This document shows, one piece after another, positions 43,901-56,074 of a DNA stretch of 64,000 nt. A program made the position numbers and the translations under genes. Each line of letters starts with the position of its first letter. The first letter of the stretch is position 1. Origin of the DNA: Ganoderma boninense (lineage: Eukaryota; Basidiomycota; Agaricomycetes; Polyporales; Polyporaceae); the NCBI GenBank assembly GCA_002900995.3, contig CM035315.1, forward strand, positions 1,349,967-1,413,966. Direction: 5' to 3'. The notes under the pieces are model-generated. The model was not told where the DNA came from. It did not search any database and was given only the letters and a program-made list of their open reading frames with translations.

Positions 43901-46900
43901 CAGCGCAGCCTGGCTGCCGTCAGTGATCAACTGGACGTCCTCGTACATCTTCGATTCGGACGCGGATCCTGACGAAGGGTTGAACGAGGACGAGGTCATC
44001 AACACATTCTCGAAGTTGAATGCGCTCTACTCCCAGTCCAAGGCTGGTATCGGCGGCGGGGGAAAGGTATGCCATTCATCGTCTTTGCCTTATGAGATTC
44101 GGCCGCTAACAAGATCTCATCAGCGCCGGACTACTGTAATCAGCCCGTCGAGTTCAGAATCACATCTAAGGATGATGTCTTCGCAAGGCGGATACGTGGA
44201 CGCCGGTCATGATAGCTTCGATGCGAGGATCATGATGCTACAATCCCTCATAGACAAGCGAATAAGCACGGCGCTGGAGTTGCTGGTCACCATCTCGGGT
44301 CTTCTGCAGCCGAACGACTACATGCAGCTGGGACCTATTCTATGGTATCAACATCTGGACAATGTTGCCTCGCATGTCATCGCACCCGTAGGCTTCTCTT
44401 CGTCCTATGATTGAACGCTGCTCAACAGTCACGTTTAGACGTGCTTCCTCGTGATGCAGTGCGCAGAGAAGATCCCCGATGAGTTCTCGGCGCTGATCAA
44501 CCAGGACCTCTCCAGGTACGTGTATGCTCGTGGGGATGCATAACAATTTCTTTTGATTATGATACCACGTAATCAGCCCAGAAGTTTCTATTCGCCGTCT
44601 GGCAGTACAACGGATTGCTACCATGGTGTCTTGGCGTTTCCAGCTCCTCTCTCAGGAAGTCATCCTCGACAGGAACTATCGACGGCCGTTCAAGCTTACC
44701 CGACCTCCTGTCCACTTCGTGCCGACTGATATCGGAAACAATCTGTTCGAGCTTGAGGAGGATCCCAACGATTTCAAGGACAGCAAGGGCCACGTTCTCC
44801 CGTTGGAACTCCGGAGACGATTGAACGAAGTCGGATGGGCGGAAGAACGAGGAGAGATGGACCCAAAGATGGAGTGGATTAAGACGCCGATGACCAGGCT
44901 CCCAACACAGCAGCTCGATTCATTGAGCTCTTCGTCTGATGCCGATCCCTCTCCCCTTTGAATCGCAAAGTCCGAGCCCTAGTCCCGAACCATCTCCCAC
45001 GCGCACTTCACCACGAGACTCGCCGCTATCCCGGAGAGACTCTTCCGCGGGCCATTCGCGTGCCAAACGACGTCCGGTGTTTGTCGCTGGGATGGTCGCA
45101 TTTTTCCCGAAGTTGACGGCAATGACCCAGGACAGCGATTTCATCGTGGCGAATACTGCTCGGAATCTCGTCCTTGACCTCATGCGGGATGATCCTCAGC
45201 TACTCGCCCGGCCTGTGTTTCATGAGCTATCTGGAGATGCTTCTGGTGTTGCGTCCGCCGTTACAACTCTCCGTAACTTCTTGCACTGCGAGTATCACTT
45301 GCCCCCTGGCACCACTCACCACGTTCTCAACCACGTTGTGGGCTTTCTCAAGGGCTCTATGCGACAGACGGAGAACGTTGACCCTCTGCTAGGTTTCGGC
45401 TACAGCGCTCCCATTATTGCCAAGCTGACATCTCAGGTCAGCAAGATGTCAATGCGCGACATCCGACGAGCCAAGGTGGACATGCTGTTGCTTCCTTCCG
45501 GTTCGCTGTGGTGGAACGACGCTCTTCAAGCAGGGCCCATGTTCCCAAGAGCTTTGGAATCCATCTACAATCCGTTCGAAGCCCTTCCCTCACCTGTCGT
45601 ATGGGTTTCCATGGTTAGGACCGCCCAGAACATCCTGCTACTCAACATGCTTCGACACAACTCACAAGATGTCAAGATCTTCCGCAAGAACCTCACTACC
45701 CTCGTGTTGCCCGTCCATTTCGACGATCCGCAACAGAGCGCCATTCCTTTGACCTCATACATCCCGCTCCAGGAACGGCTTCTACCACCTAACGCGACGT
45801 TGACGGCTATGTCACTTACATTAGCGCGTAGCCATTTGCTCCTGCTCCATCAAGTCTTCAAGTCTATGTCTCGGCATCTCAACGACAGGGAAGAACTGAG
45901 AATGCTATTGGATGGACTGAACCGGATACTTCTCGCGCATGGCGACGACGTCGGTATCGTTTCCCATTCGATGCTGAGTAAGTGCCAACAAATTGTCTTC
46001 CTGACATGGCGTTTAACTGACCGTTTCAAAGACTATCTGGTCGCAGCGACTCGTTTTAGACGGTTGTTCACCTCCGGAGGAGGCTACACAATGTTCATGC
46101 CTGCGATAGTCAAGGTTTACTGCGAGTCTTCCTCGCATCCTACCATCCGTGCGGTCATCAAATTTGCTGTCAATCCGATTCTTCGCTCTACACCAAGAGT
46201 CGTTCATCTTCCAGACTTGCGACATCATGTCGAATGTTATCGCCCTTCCAGGAGTTGATGGACCCGCGGTCTGCCGGAGTATATACAACCTCCTCGCAAC
46301 GTTGAAGATCATCGTCCCGCAGAGCCACCCTGAGGTCACCGCGCTCAGCGCCATTACGAAGGTCGAGGAGCAAGAAGCAATCATGGTAACCATCGCGGAG
46401 AAGGTACCCCAAGCATTCCTGGCATCTGTCCACCGAAACTCGCAAGACAACAACCAAGTGACAGTCGATGTTCCAGACGAGTTTGACACCAAGCGGTTGG
46501 GTTTGGATGACCTCGTTCGACTCTTCCTCACCGTGGTTGCTCACAATCCCCACGATCCTCCGAGCCCAACAGTTCCTCCGCTTCCTCATGTTCCTTGCAC
46601 CTCACCTGTACCATGCCTCTACGTCAGCTCGTTCTGTCCTCAAGGACGGTATCAGCGCTCTCGCTTCCATCCTCCTGAACAAGGGTGTTGCGAAATCAAA
46701 GCCTTCTGAGAGTGTTTCCCAAGTCGACGAACTAGGTCCCAACTCTATCTCGCAGGCTGGGCTCGATCAAACCAGCTTCTCCCAGACGTCCTTCCCCAGC
46801 GACCTTATGGCCATGCGGCTTGATCTCCTATCTCTAGTCGTCGGTTTCACTAAAGAAGGCGGCTCCTTGTCATCTTTGGCGTCACAGCGAGTACTGGAGC

Positions 46901-48810
46901 TCGTGAAGGTCATCCTCAAGGATTCGCGGTCTAGCTTTTCACGTGTCGCTGAGTTCCTCTCCGACTATATCCGGGCAGTGCTTATCCACCCTACACACCG
47001 CGAGCTGAAGCTTGTTGTCGTATTGTTGTCTGATGTGGCACCAATCATCTCTTCCTACTGTGCGACGGTCGACTTCTCCGGCGTCTTCGACGTAGTGGCC
47101 TCTCTCGCGTCTGACACCGTGTACGCCAACCAGCCGGCATTCTCCCGAGTACTGGTAACACAGTTCTGCACTGCCGGCCTCGAGGCCTGCGAGACAGCCG
47201 CATCGGAGAATCTGTTGTGGAACCTGGCAGTTCGAGGTAGCATCCTCAACCTTCTAGACAAGTCTCTGCTCGCAGTTGGCGGGGACGTTGTAGCAGAATT
47301 GGAGAAGCGCGAGCCGACGTATGACTTCCTATCCGGAATCGTCCTTCCCTTTGTCCTGCGTATGAAGACAAGCGTGGAGATCGCCAACGACAGCCAGTGG
47401 GCGGAGAAGTGGCGGCGCAACGTTTACTCGAAGGCCTGGCTGCGGCTACTGGCGTACGTGCTCAACGTGATTCAACGTGCCGATTACATTCGCCCAGATT
47501 CACGACCTATCCTCCCTGGCCTTGAGCGCCGGAAGTCGACGGATAGCCGGACGCTATCGTCCACGCCAGACCCCAAACCCGCCATGGCTCTTGTTGTCGC
47601 GCTACAGATACTGAAGGTGATCGCCACCCGCGCGGAGCAAGACCTTTCGGCCGTCCTCCCGTCGATATGGGGTCGCATTGGGATGGTATTAAAGGAGACC
47701 CTGGCCGATGGTGACGCTGGGTTTGCCATTCCCAGCCGCGGAGGCTACTCGGAGCCCCCTTCCCCTACTCACTCACCTCGAGCGAGCGCATTCAATGTCG
47801 GCCCGGATGAGAACCCGTTCCTTACGCCATCCCTGCCCCCCGCCGTCCACCGCACGCGTATGGAGCGCCGTCCACGCATCATCGACTACATGACCTGGTC
47901 TCTGATCGAGTGGCTCTGCCTCCGCCGCAGCCCGCTCGCACTGCAAATGCGCGTCTTCGTCCAGGAGAAAGTAGCGATGCTCCACCAGGAGCTCACCGCA
48001 GGCAGCCACAGCGGCGCAGCCAGCCCGCTCATCAGTCCCATGGGCATGCCCTCTGCGGGGCTCGCGACGCCGCTGTCCGCGCGCCCGCGCAGCAGCCGGC
48101 CCGTCTCCAACATCTTCTCCAAGCCGCGTCGGAGCTTCGTGGGCACGGGCGCGCGGACCCCTCCCCCCTTTCGACCCCGCGCAGCTCGACGCTCTTCCCC
48201 GCTGGGGTGTCCCTGCCGTCGTTCGACGAGTTTGGGATGCAGTCCACGCCGCGCAGGTCCTCTGCTCTCAGTGAGGGCCGCCAGGCCGGCTACCAGCTCA
48301 TGCCGTCCCCGCTCACGCCGACGCGCCAGGACTGCGCGCGAGTCCGGCCCGAAGATCGTGCACCTCGGGCCCGTGCGCCCGCTGTCGCCCTCTGGGTCGA
48401 GCCCGGCCGGCGCCGGCCGGCGCTCGTTCTCTCCGAGCGGACAAAGGAGCGGGCTAGGGGGCGCGCGCAGTGCGCTCGCGCTGTCGCGGGAGATGGCGGT
48501 GGAGTCGCCGGTGCTGGTGCGCATGACGGTGCGGCGGGTGCGCGTCGCGCAGGCGATGCTCGGGTACCCGCTGCTGCCGCTCGCGAGCGTGTCGTCGATG
48601 GACTCGACGATGACCGCGGACGGGCTGCTCGGGGGCGAGGCAGAGGGGCTCGTGCGGGCGTGGTCGCGGGCGGAGGCGGTGGAGATCCTGGTGCAGGAGA
48701 CGAAGGACCTGATCGAGGAATGGCGTGAGGACGAGGAACTGGACGGGATTGGGGACGACAGTGGGATCTTGGTCGACATGGATGAGCCGCTGAGTCCGCG
48801 CTCGCATTAG
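40973..48810 (+). CDS. Very large conserved fungal protein, tentatively UNC80-like
   Basis: About 2,400 residues. Exons: 40973-42073, 42125-42541, 42602-42979, 43032-43142, 43206-43580, 43623-43703, 43768-43856, 43904-44066, 44124-44387, 44439-44515, 44577-45977, 46032-48810. The N-terminus is Ser/Pro-rich and disordered, then YRFGQKRSMRHVVEQVRDIT starts a long all-helical region lacking any catalytic motif (for example WPVILRLVPILEEFNEGV, FFKPIFGCAASMKDLTIANH), and the end is again Ser/Pro-rich with EILVQETKDLIEEWREDEEL. Length, helical repeats and C-terminal pattern recall UNC80-type channel-associated proteins reported in fungi, but I cannot confirm this. Four places (44953-44956, 46174, 46560, 48163-48168) need a one-base correction. 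Introns at 42074 and 42542 are multiples of three and could be missed by gene callers. Confidence 0.6.
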
Positions 48811-49529
48811 AAAATCTGGTGCGGTGTTCGGGTTCGTTGATTCAGTGGGGTTGGTTCGTTTCTGGACGTCTATTGCTTTCTATTCGCCTGACGCATACTG
48901 CACATATTTAATGTTTCGGCGTCTTTCATCTTCTAGATACTCATTATCATTCATGTCGCATGCACACACCATCCTCTTGCTCTTAGACCGGCGTTCATGT
49001 TGTAATCCTACCAAGCCGCATAACTGTATATCCTAACCTAGTAGAATGACTCGTTACAGTCAGGCAATTACAGCTACATATTTCGATGGTTGAACTCGGA
49101 ATAGGGAGAGTAGAGAGTAAGGTCGTAGACTGAACCCTCAGGTCGGCATGTATATCCCACATAACCGCATTCTGGCCACGGAGTGGGGGGAGGGGTATCA
49201 TGAACCTCATCATGATGCACGTCCATCTCACGTATATATGCACGAGCGCAGACATACGCTAGATATAATAAATACCGAAGACCAGGTCATATCATATAAC
49301 ATCCATCCGTCCATGATTTGAGCACAACGACCATACATTTCCAAGCGCGTCACAAAAGGAAGGGACAAGGACGGCTCGGGGGGCTACAAACCAAACGATT
49401 ATCACTACTGGAAGGGGGGGACCCCTGAACGTCACCAGGGTATCCCTTGGTATCCAATTAAGAGATCCGACGTGCCTCACACAGAGCTAGTAAACGAATG
49501 TCCCGTCCCCCAGCTGGGGAGCTCAGATC
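48811..49529. other. Convergent 3' region
   Basis: 720 bases between the stop codons of the large plus-strand gene and the minus-strand Crh copy. AT-rich with AATAAA-like words near 49265; serves both 3' ends. The same region recurs at 50662-51379. Confidence 0.5.
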
Positions 49530-50120
49530 TCAAAGGAGGATCGCGCCCAGCGCGAGCGTAGCCCCGCCAACGAGCGCGCCCCACATCGCCTTGCTGGCGG
49601 CGAGCGCGCCGATGGCGCCGTTGGTGACGGTGGACTCGTTCGAGACGGCGACCGAGGGGCTGAACGCGGACGAGTTCTGGCCGTACACGTACGAGGTCGC
49701 GTCCGCGGGGTTGCTCGATGAGTCTGCGCACGCGACGGTGACGGACTCGACGAGCGAGTAGAAGTGGCCCGCCGCCTTGTAGTCCGGGTCGTCCCAGTTG
49801 ATCAGGCCGCCCGCCCAGTCGATCGTGCCCTGCCCCGAGGAGTTGATGCCTGCGGGCCAGAGGCTGGGTTGGGTCGGTGAACGGAGCGTCAGTGGAGAAA
49901 AGTGGTGGGCAGGGAGGAGGGGAGACAGACCTAGCTCGATGCGGGACGGGGTGGACGGGTAGCGGCTGATGCCGTCGATGCGTCGCTGCGCTGAGCGCGG
50001 ACGTGTGTTGCCGTCGATGAGCCAAGTGAGGGTATCCTGCTGCCAGTCGATCTGTAGCACGATTGCCAGCTTGTCAGCAACCCCAGTTCTTCTGCCAGAC
50101 TTGATAGGCACGTACGGTAT
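49530..50120 (-). pseudogene. Truncated second copy of the Crh-type gene 3' end
   Basis: Encodes the last two exons of the Crh-type protein (same C-terminal YGQNSSAFSPSVAVSNESTV as the full gene), cut by the gap. Probably not a separate gene but the same locus seen in another contig; see the duplication entries. Confidence 0.8.
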
Positions 50121-50220
50121 NNNNNNNNNNNNNNNNNNNNNNNNNNNNNNNNNNNNNNNNNNNNNNNNNNNNNNNNNNNNNNNNNNNNNNNNNNNNNNNN
50201 NNNNNNNNNNNNNNNNNNNN
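50121..50220. other. Assembly gap of 100 N
   Basis: Exactly 100 unknown bases, the usual placeholder for a gap of unknown size. Confidence 0.99.
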
Positions 50221-51980
50221 GGCCCGTGCGCCCACTGTCGCCCTCTGGGTCGATGCCGGCCGGCGCCGGCCGGCGCTCGTTCTCTCCGAGCGGACAGCGG
50301 AGCGGGCTAGGGGGCGCGCGCAGTGCGCTCGCGCTGTCGCGGGAGATGGCGGTGGAGTCGCCGGTGTGGTGCGCATGACGGTGGCGGGTGCGCGTCGCGC
50401 AGGCGATGCTCGGGTACTCCGCTGCTGCCGCTCGCGAGCGTGTCGTCGATGGACTCGACGATGACCGCGGACGGGCTGCTCGGGGCGAGGCAAGAGGGGC
50501 TCGTGCGGGCGTGGTCGCGGGCGGAGGCGGTGGAGATCCTGGTGCAGGAGACGAAGGACCTGATCGAGGAATGGCGTGAGGACGAGGAACTGGACCGGAT
50601 TGGGGACGACAGTGGGATCTTGGTCGACATGGATGAGCCGCTGAGTCCGCGTTCGCATTAGAAAATCTGGTGCGGTGTTCGGGTTCGTTGGTTCAGTGGG
50701 GGTTGGTTCATTTCTGGACGTCTATTGCTTTCTATTCGCTCGACGCATACCGTACATATTTAATGTTTCAGCGTCTTTCATCTTCTAGATGCTCATTATC
50801 ATTCATGTCGCATGCACACACCATCCTCTTGCTCTTAGACCGGCGTTCATGTTGTAAACCTACCAAGCGCATAACTGTATATCCTAACCTAGTAGAATGA
50901 CTCGTTACAGTCAGACAACTACAGCTACATATTTCGATGGTTGAACTCGGAATAGGGAGAGTAGAGAGTAAGGTCGTAGACAGAACCCTCAGGTCGGCAC
51001 GTATATCCCACATAACCGCATTCTGGCCACGGAAAGGGGGGGGATCATTAACCTCATCATGATGCACGTCCATCTCACGTATATATGCACGAGCGCAGAC
51101 ATACGCTAGATATAATAAATACCGAAGACCAGGTCATATCATATAACATCCATCCGTCCATGATTTGAGCAAACGACCATACATTTCCAAGCGCGTCACA
51201 AAGGGAAGGAACAAGGACGGCTCGGGGGCTACAAACCAAACGATTATCACTACTGGAAGGGGGGGGACCCCTGAACGTCACCAGGGTATCCCTTGGTATC
51301 CAATTAAGACATCCGACGCGCCTCGCACAGAGCCAAATGAATGTCCCGTTCCCCCGCTGGGGAGCTCGGAGTTCAGGTCTCAGAGGAGGATCGCGCCCAG
51401 CGCGAGCGTGGCCCCGCCGACGAGCGCGCCCCACATCGCCTTGCTGGCGGCGAGCGCGCCGACGGCGCCGTTGGTGACGGTGGACTCGTTCGAGACGGCG
51501 ACCGAGGGGCTGAACGCGGACGAGTTCTGGCCGTACACGTACGAGGTCGCGTCCGCGGGGTTGCTCGACGAGTCCGCGCACACGACGTTGACGGACTCGA
51601 CGAGCGCGTAGAAGTGGCCCGCCGCCTTGTAGTCCGGGTCGTCCCAGTTGATCAGGCCGCCCGCCCAGTCGATCGTGCCCTGCCCCGAGGAGTTGATGCC
51701 TGCGGGCCAGAGGCTGGGTTGGGTCGTGAACGGAGCGTCAGTGGGAGAACAGTTGTGGGCAGGGAGGAGGGGAGACAGACCTGAGCTCGATGCGGGACGG
51801 GGTGGATGGGTAGCGGCTGATGCCGTCGGAGCCGGTGACGTCGCTGCGCTTGAGCGTGCGGACGGTGTTGCCGTCGATGAGCCAAGTGAGGGTATCCTGC
51901 TGCCAGTCGATCTGTAGCACGATCGCCAGCTTGTCAGCAACCCGAGTTCTTCTGCCAGACTTGATATGTACGTACGGTAT
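50221..51980 (+). repeat. Right copy of the 1.75-kb duplication starting at the gap
   Basis: Begins at the first base after the gap with the sequence found at 48368. Its first 450 bases carry several indels relative to the left copy, as expected at a low-coverage contig end. Confidence 0.9.
50222..50661 (+). pseudogene. Second copy of the large gene's 3' end
   Basis: Repeats the C-terminal codons of the large protein (RAWSRAEAVEILVQETKDLI, then the same end SPRSH) after the gap, with several frame-breaking indels. Most likely an assembly duplicate. Confidence 0.8.
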
Positions 51981-53834
51981 AGTCGTGGAAGTTGCTGAAC
52001 GTGTCCGTCAAGTTCCCGTGCGTCTTGCCGTCAGTGGGCGTGGCTGTCAGCGAAGCAAATATTAGCTCATGAGGAAGAGTTCAGGAGAAGGGTTGAAGAC
52101 GTACGGACGAACCCTGCCAGAAATAGTTGGACTGGCCCTCGGTGGTCTGGTTGCCCGGGAACTCCCAGTCAATCTCGTCCTTGATGTCAGACATGGTGAT
52201 GAAAGCGGTCACGACACCACCCCAGCGACCAGTCTTGACTACACCCACAATCTTCCGTCAGTATCAGCGCATATAGCTCTATTTAGGTGATACGTACGCC
52301 TGGCCGTGATGGTCCCGTAGTGGACGTAACGGGTGGACGAGAGACGGGTGCCGCCGTTATCCTGGGTAAGCGTCATGGCGAGCTCGCCAGCGGTCGAGTT
52401 CAGGATGGTGCCCGAGTTGACGACCCAGTCGTACTTGGTTGCGTTACCATCGAAGTAGGTCGCATTCGAGAGGATGCGCGAGAAATCGGTGAACGTGTGC
52501 TGTGTCGCAGAAACAGGTTAGCGAAAATCCCGGCTATACGAGTCGGTTATGCGGTTGAAACAGGAGGCTGTTGCGATGGCACTCGAGAATGAAGCCGCGA
52601 TCGAAAACCCCTGGTACGGGACTCGTCGATCAAAGGATCGAAACCTATCCGCCATGACGTATCGTAGAGCCTTCACAGCAGCTCACTTTCTCTCACAGAT
52701 CGCGCATACAACGACCTTGGGCGCTCCATTTCGCAACGGGACCATGGCGGGGACTAGACCAGTAGCCGCCACAGGCCAAGCCTCCTTACGACGCTTCGCA
52801 CGGCCTCGCGTTGAAAGCAACAGCCAATGTGACGGCCGAAAACACGTTTTGGCTCGTCCGGCGACTTGTGCCCGCGCACATGATGTGCTTCCGCAGCAGC
52901 GAAGACGAACATGGGTGCAGTGTCGATCCCGAGCCATGCCGACGGACCAACGCCACTTCAACGATGCGATGCTACACTCCCCAAGGTGTCCGAGACGAGC
53001 TGAGGCTTGACGCCTAAGGGCAGCGGGAGGAAATGATGACTGCGCTGAGAGGAGGCTCAGCCCAGCCGGAGGACACGGCTCGTGTCAGTCATGGGCCAAA
53101 ACAGATCCGGGCCCTCGGAACCCTGGAAAATAACCCAGCGTTTGCGAGGAAGCGGCGATCTGGCCGTCGTGGTATTGGCCGCAAACAATACAGCCCCCTC
53201 GTGGCGTTCGGCGAAAATGCTGAGCACGCTGGGCATCGGGCCAGCCCCGGGCCCGGCGCAGCAATGCCGATGATGGTTGTCTGCCGGGCCATCTGAGAGG
53301 CGGTGGCAGCGGTCGGGAAGGGCGTGGCGCGTCGGCGGAGGATGGGATGGATGGGAGAATGGGAGGCGAACACAGCGGGAGGATGAAGAGACGGAAGGGG
53401 ACTCACGTTCGCGTTTTGGCAGACGGGCTCCGGCGAGCAGGACGTGAGGGAGTTGGACGCGAGGGGGTCGCAGCCGCCCAAACAGAACTGTGTGCACAGA
53501 AAGCGTCGCACTTCAGTCAGCACCTGGACACGATTTCGGTCAGTGGAATAGAGGGGAGACTGACGCTGCCGGTGCCACAGAAGCCGAATTCACCTGCAGG
53601 GCGAAGAAGGGACGGAAGGTCAGAGCGCGTCAGGCAGGACAATGAAGTCTGAGGACAAACGTACTGCAGCATGGAGCGGACGAAGAGCAATGCGAAGTAG
53701 CATTGCTATGGGAGTATGACGGTGAGCCACTGACGGTTGTAGGAGAAAGGGACGGGGTACCATTGCTGAGCGGAGACGGCGGAGAGAGAGGCGAGGAGGG
53801 TGAGGACGAGTGGGAGAGAAAGCTTGATGGACAT
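51380..53834 (-). CDS. CRH1: Crh-type GH16 cell-wall transglycosylase, GPI-anchored
   Basis: Nine exons: 53761-53834, 53665-53705, 53565-53593, 53407-53487, 52298-52499, 52105-52238, 51976-52043, 51781-51911, 51380-51713. Signal peptide MSIKLSLPLVLTLLASLSAV; then a Cys-rich chitin-binding-like module (CNATSHCSSSAPCCSEFGFC, CLGGCDP); the GH16 domain has DEIDWEFPGNQ, the DEIDxE catalytic motif, later GGLINWDDPDYKAAGHFYAL; the end is Ser/Asn-rich and finishes with a hydrophobic tail (ALVGGATLALGAILL) after a small-residue stretch, a GPI signal. Crh enzymes link chitin to beta-glucan in the wall. The 907-base intron 4 is very long. One junction (exons 6/7) does not keep phase with ordinary splice sites and is approximate. 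A partial duplicate lies at 49530-50120. Confidence 0.9.
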
Positions 53835-54174
53835 TATGGGGAGACGGGTGGGGGCTGAGGTCAAGAAGAGACCGGGAGGGTAAGCGAGGGTATTTAAGGA
53901 GGTTTGGGACGTTAAAAGCGTGAAAACCAGCAGGCCAGGTCGTCGTCCAGGGAAGAGTTATTACGCGCTTTCCCCACCTGCCAGTGCCCGCCATGAACAC
54001 CAGCGCAGGCGCCCACCGCCACCGCTCCATCCAACACTCCGCAGCAAAACAGCCTCGTCATGCTCTCAAACAATTCCTGCTCAATGCAATCAAGAATTTT
54101 AGATGGTCCACAACATGAAATGGTCGCAGATCGCGTTGCAAGAAAGAAAAAACAAAGTAATCGTGCTGTTTGCT
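53835..54174. promoter_or_regulatory. Crh gene promoter region
   Basis: Minus-strand TTAAATA about 55 bases upstream of the start (53892-53898) may act as TATA box. The Pol III terminator of the tRNA lies at its far end. Confidence 0.4.
54147..54152 (-). terminator. Pol III terminator of the tRNA gene
   Basis: T6 on the minus strand, 22 bases after the tRNA 3' end. Confidence 0.8.
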
Positions 54175-54244
54175 GCATTAAGGGGGAATCGAACCCCCGG
54201 CGGGTCGATGGCAACGACCCAGGTTACCACTACCCCATTAATGC
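54175..54244 (-). tRNA. tRNA-Gly(GCC)
   Basis: The minus strand folds as a full cloverleaf: acceptor GCATTAA/TTAATGC, D arm GGGT..ACCT with the AGTGGTA loop, anticodon stem GGTCG/CGACC with loop TTGCCAT (anticodon GCC), T stem GGGGG/CCCCC with TTCGATT loop. The GTTCGATTCC block is the B box. No intron. A T6 run follows. Confidence 0.95.
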
Positions 54245-54470
54245 TTACTAGAGGCATTGTAATTCATAACTCAGTCCACCAGGGTACGAAATGGTACGGA
54301 CCTGAGATGACGCACGAGAACAGAACGCGCCCACCACCGAGTTTCCGTCCGCCTTCTGGTCACGTCCCATCGACCCGCGTGGATCAGGCTCACCTCAATA
54401 TCTTAGCTGGCTGCAGGGCCGTACACATTGTACACTCCGCAAGTTCTTTTTCACCGACCTCGTCCCACCC
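54245..54470. other. Short intergenic region
   Basis: Between tRNA-Gly and the CoA-synthesis gene; holds the 5' flanks of both. Nothing recognised. Confidence 0.4.
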
Positions 54471-55870
54471 ATGGCCACCTCCGCCGAACCCGATGGCGAA
54501 GCCGTCACAGGCGAATCCTTCTCCGCAGACAAATACTTTGCAACCCAGCCACCGCCCCCTTCGCTTGAGCATGATGTTACGCGCGTGAAGGAGTTCTTGC
54601 ATAGACAGTTGCAGGAACGGCGCAAGGTTGTGCTCGTAACGGTGCGTCGATCACGATATTTTATTCCCCACTTCGCGCCGATTGCGTCTGATCTGAAACG
54701 TTCTTCTGCAATACAGAGCGGAGGGACCACAGTCCCCCTCGAGCTCAATGTGTGAGCATCCATCGGCTTGCCCTCACCGTGCGGGGGAAGCCCTTTGGCT
54801 GACCGAGTGGGTCCCCTCCTCCTAGCGTGCGCTTCCTCGACAACTTCAGTGCTGGTGCGTCCGTCTTCCCACTCCCCCATGATCTACCGCGATCCATGAG
54901 CTCGCGAGAGCGTCCTGACGTCCGATGGAGGGACGCGCGGCGCGACGTCCGCCGAGTACTTCCTCAAGGCCGGCTACGCGGTCATCTTCATGCACCGCCA
55001 ATTTAGCCTCCAGCCGTTCAGCCGCCACTACTCGCACTCCACCCACCCCTTCCTCGACTTCCTCGACGTCACAGAGCCCCCAGCATCGCATCATCCGCGA
55101 CACCAGACATCACGGTGCGCCCGGGCGAACGCGCGCAGCTCCGCGAGGTGCTGTCCGCGTACAAGGCCGTGCACCGCGCGGGGACGCTCCTCACCCTCAC
55201 GTTCGTGACCGTGAACGACTACCTGTGGCTCCTGCGCGCGGTGAGCCAGGAGATGGGCGTGCTCGGGCGCGGATGCCTGTTCTACCTCGCCGCCGCGGTC
55301 AGTGACTTCTTCCTCCCGCGGCAGAAGATGGTGCGTGTCCCCTCTCTCCGGTGCAGACCCTGAACTACTCACGGGAGTTTCGTTGGAATACAGTCGGTGC
55401 ACAAGATCCAGTCAGGCAAGGGCAGCCTGCACATCGAGATGGACCAGGTGCCCAAGATCCTGAAGCCGCTTGTCGACGAGTGGACGCGCGAGGGCTACAT
55501 CGTCTCCTTCAAGGTCCGCTCGTTCTACCTTCTTCTCACCTTTGATTGTCTAACGGATATATCCCTGCAGCTTGAGACGGACGACGACCTGCTCATCCCG
55601 AAGGCGCGCCAGGCCCTCGCGCGGTACGGCCACCAGGTCGTGATCGGGAACGACCTTCACCGGCGCAAGTTCGAGGTCGTGTTCGTCTCCCCCAAGTCCC
55701 CACACCCTGCGTCCCAATCAGGCCGGCCTCTCTCGGCGGCGTACGAGGAAACGTGGCTGCGGATAGACCTGGAGCAGGACCCACACAAGGAGATCGAGGA
55801 GGACATCGTCGCGGAGCTTGTGAGGCGACACGGGCTGTGGGTCGACGGCGGCGCAAGGACCGTTCCATGA
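54471..55870 (+). CDS. CAB2: Phosphopantothenate-cysteine ligase
   Basis: Exons 54471-54641, 54717-54751, 54826-54854, 54931-55330, 55394-55513, 55571-55870. [20 protein letters not shown] then [13 protein letters not shown] is the nucleotide-binding signature; later [24 protein letters not shown] (the conserved KIQS loop) and [14 protein letters not shown], then [19 protein letters not shown] and [15 protein letters not shown]. The enzyme joins phosphopantothenate and cysteine, step 2 of CoA synthesis from pantothenate, in the cytosol. Length about 350 residues is usual. Within exon 4 the frame changes at the C5 run 55077-55081: with one more C it reads [13 protein letters not shown] then [13 protein letters not shown], so a base is likely missing. 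The gene is normally essential, so error is likelier than loss. Many small introns at the 5' end are typical for this locus type. Confidence 0.92.
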
Positions 55871-56074
55871 CGATTTAGATGAGGACGTCAAGAGGACTGA
55901 CGGCGGTAGTTATATCCGTGGCTTGCTTAGCCTGCCACTGTAACCCTTACGGAATGCGTAGTTACCTTCACGATGCTTATAGACTCCTGGTACCCTCGTG
56001 CCATACACGAATCCCGCTGCAATTACAATTATGAAGTCTTCCACGCATAGGCTCATGTACTGGATTCTATAGGA
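55871..56074. other. Convergent 3' spacer
   Basis: 204 bases between two convergent stop codons; no gene. Confidence 0.5.

Larger units (their letters stand above)
48368..50120 (+). repeat. Left copy of a 1.75-kb duplication ending at the gap
   Basis: Matches 50221-51980 nearly base for base, in the same orientation, and stops exactly at the first N. Differences are mostly one-base indels and a short deletion near 49980, clustered toward the contig end. Confidence 0.9.

Noticed and set aside
47886..48779. 297-codon minus-strand ORF
   Set aside because: Reverse-strand shadow of the end of the large gene; its composition is biased and no motif is present.
48368..51980. Genuine gene duplication of the Crh gene
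   Set aside because: Both copies end exactly at the N gap and the left copy has no 5' exons; an assembly overlap explains it better.
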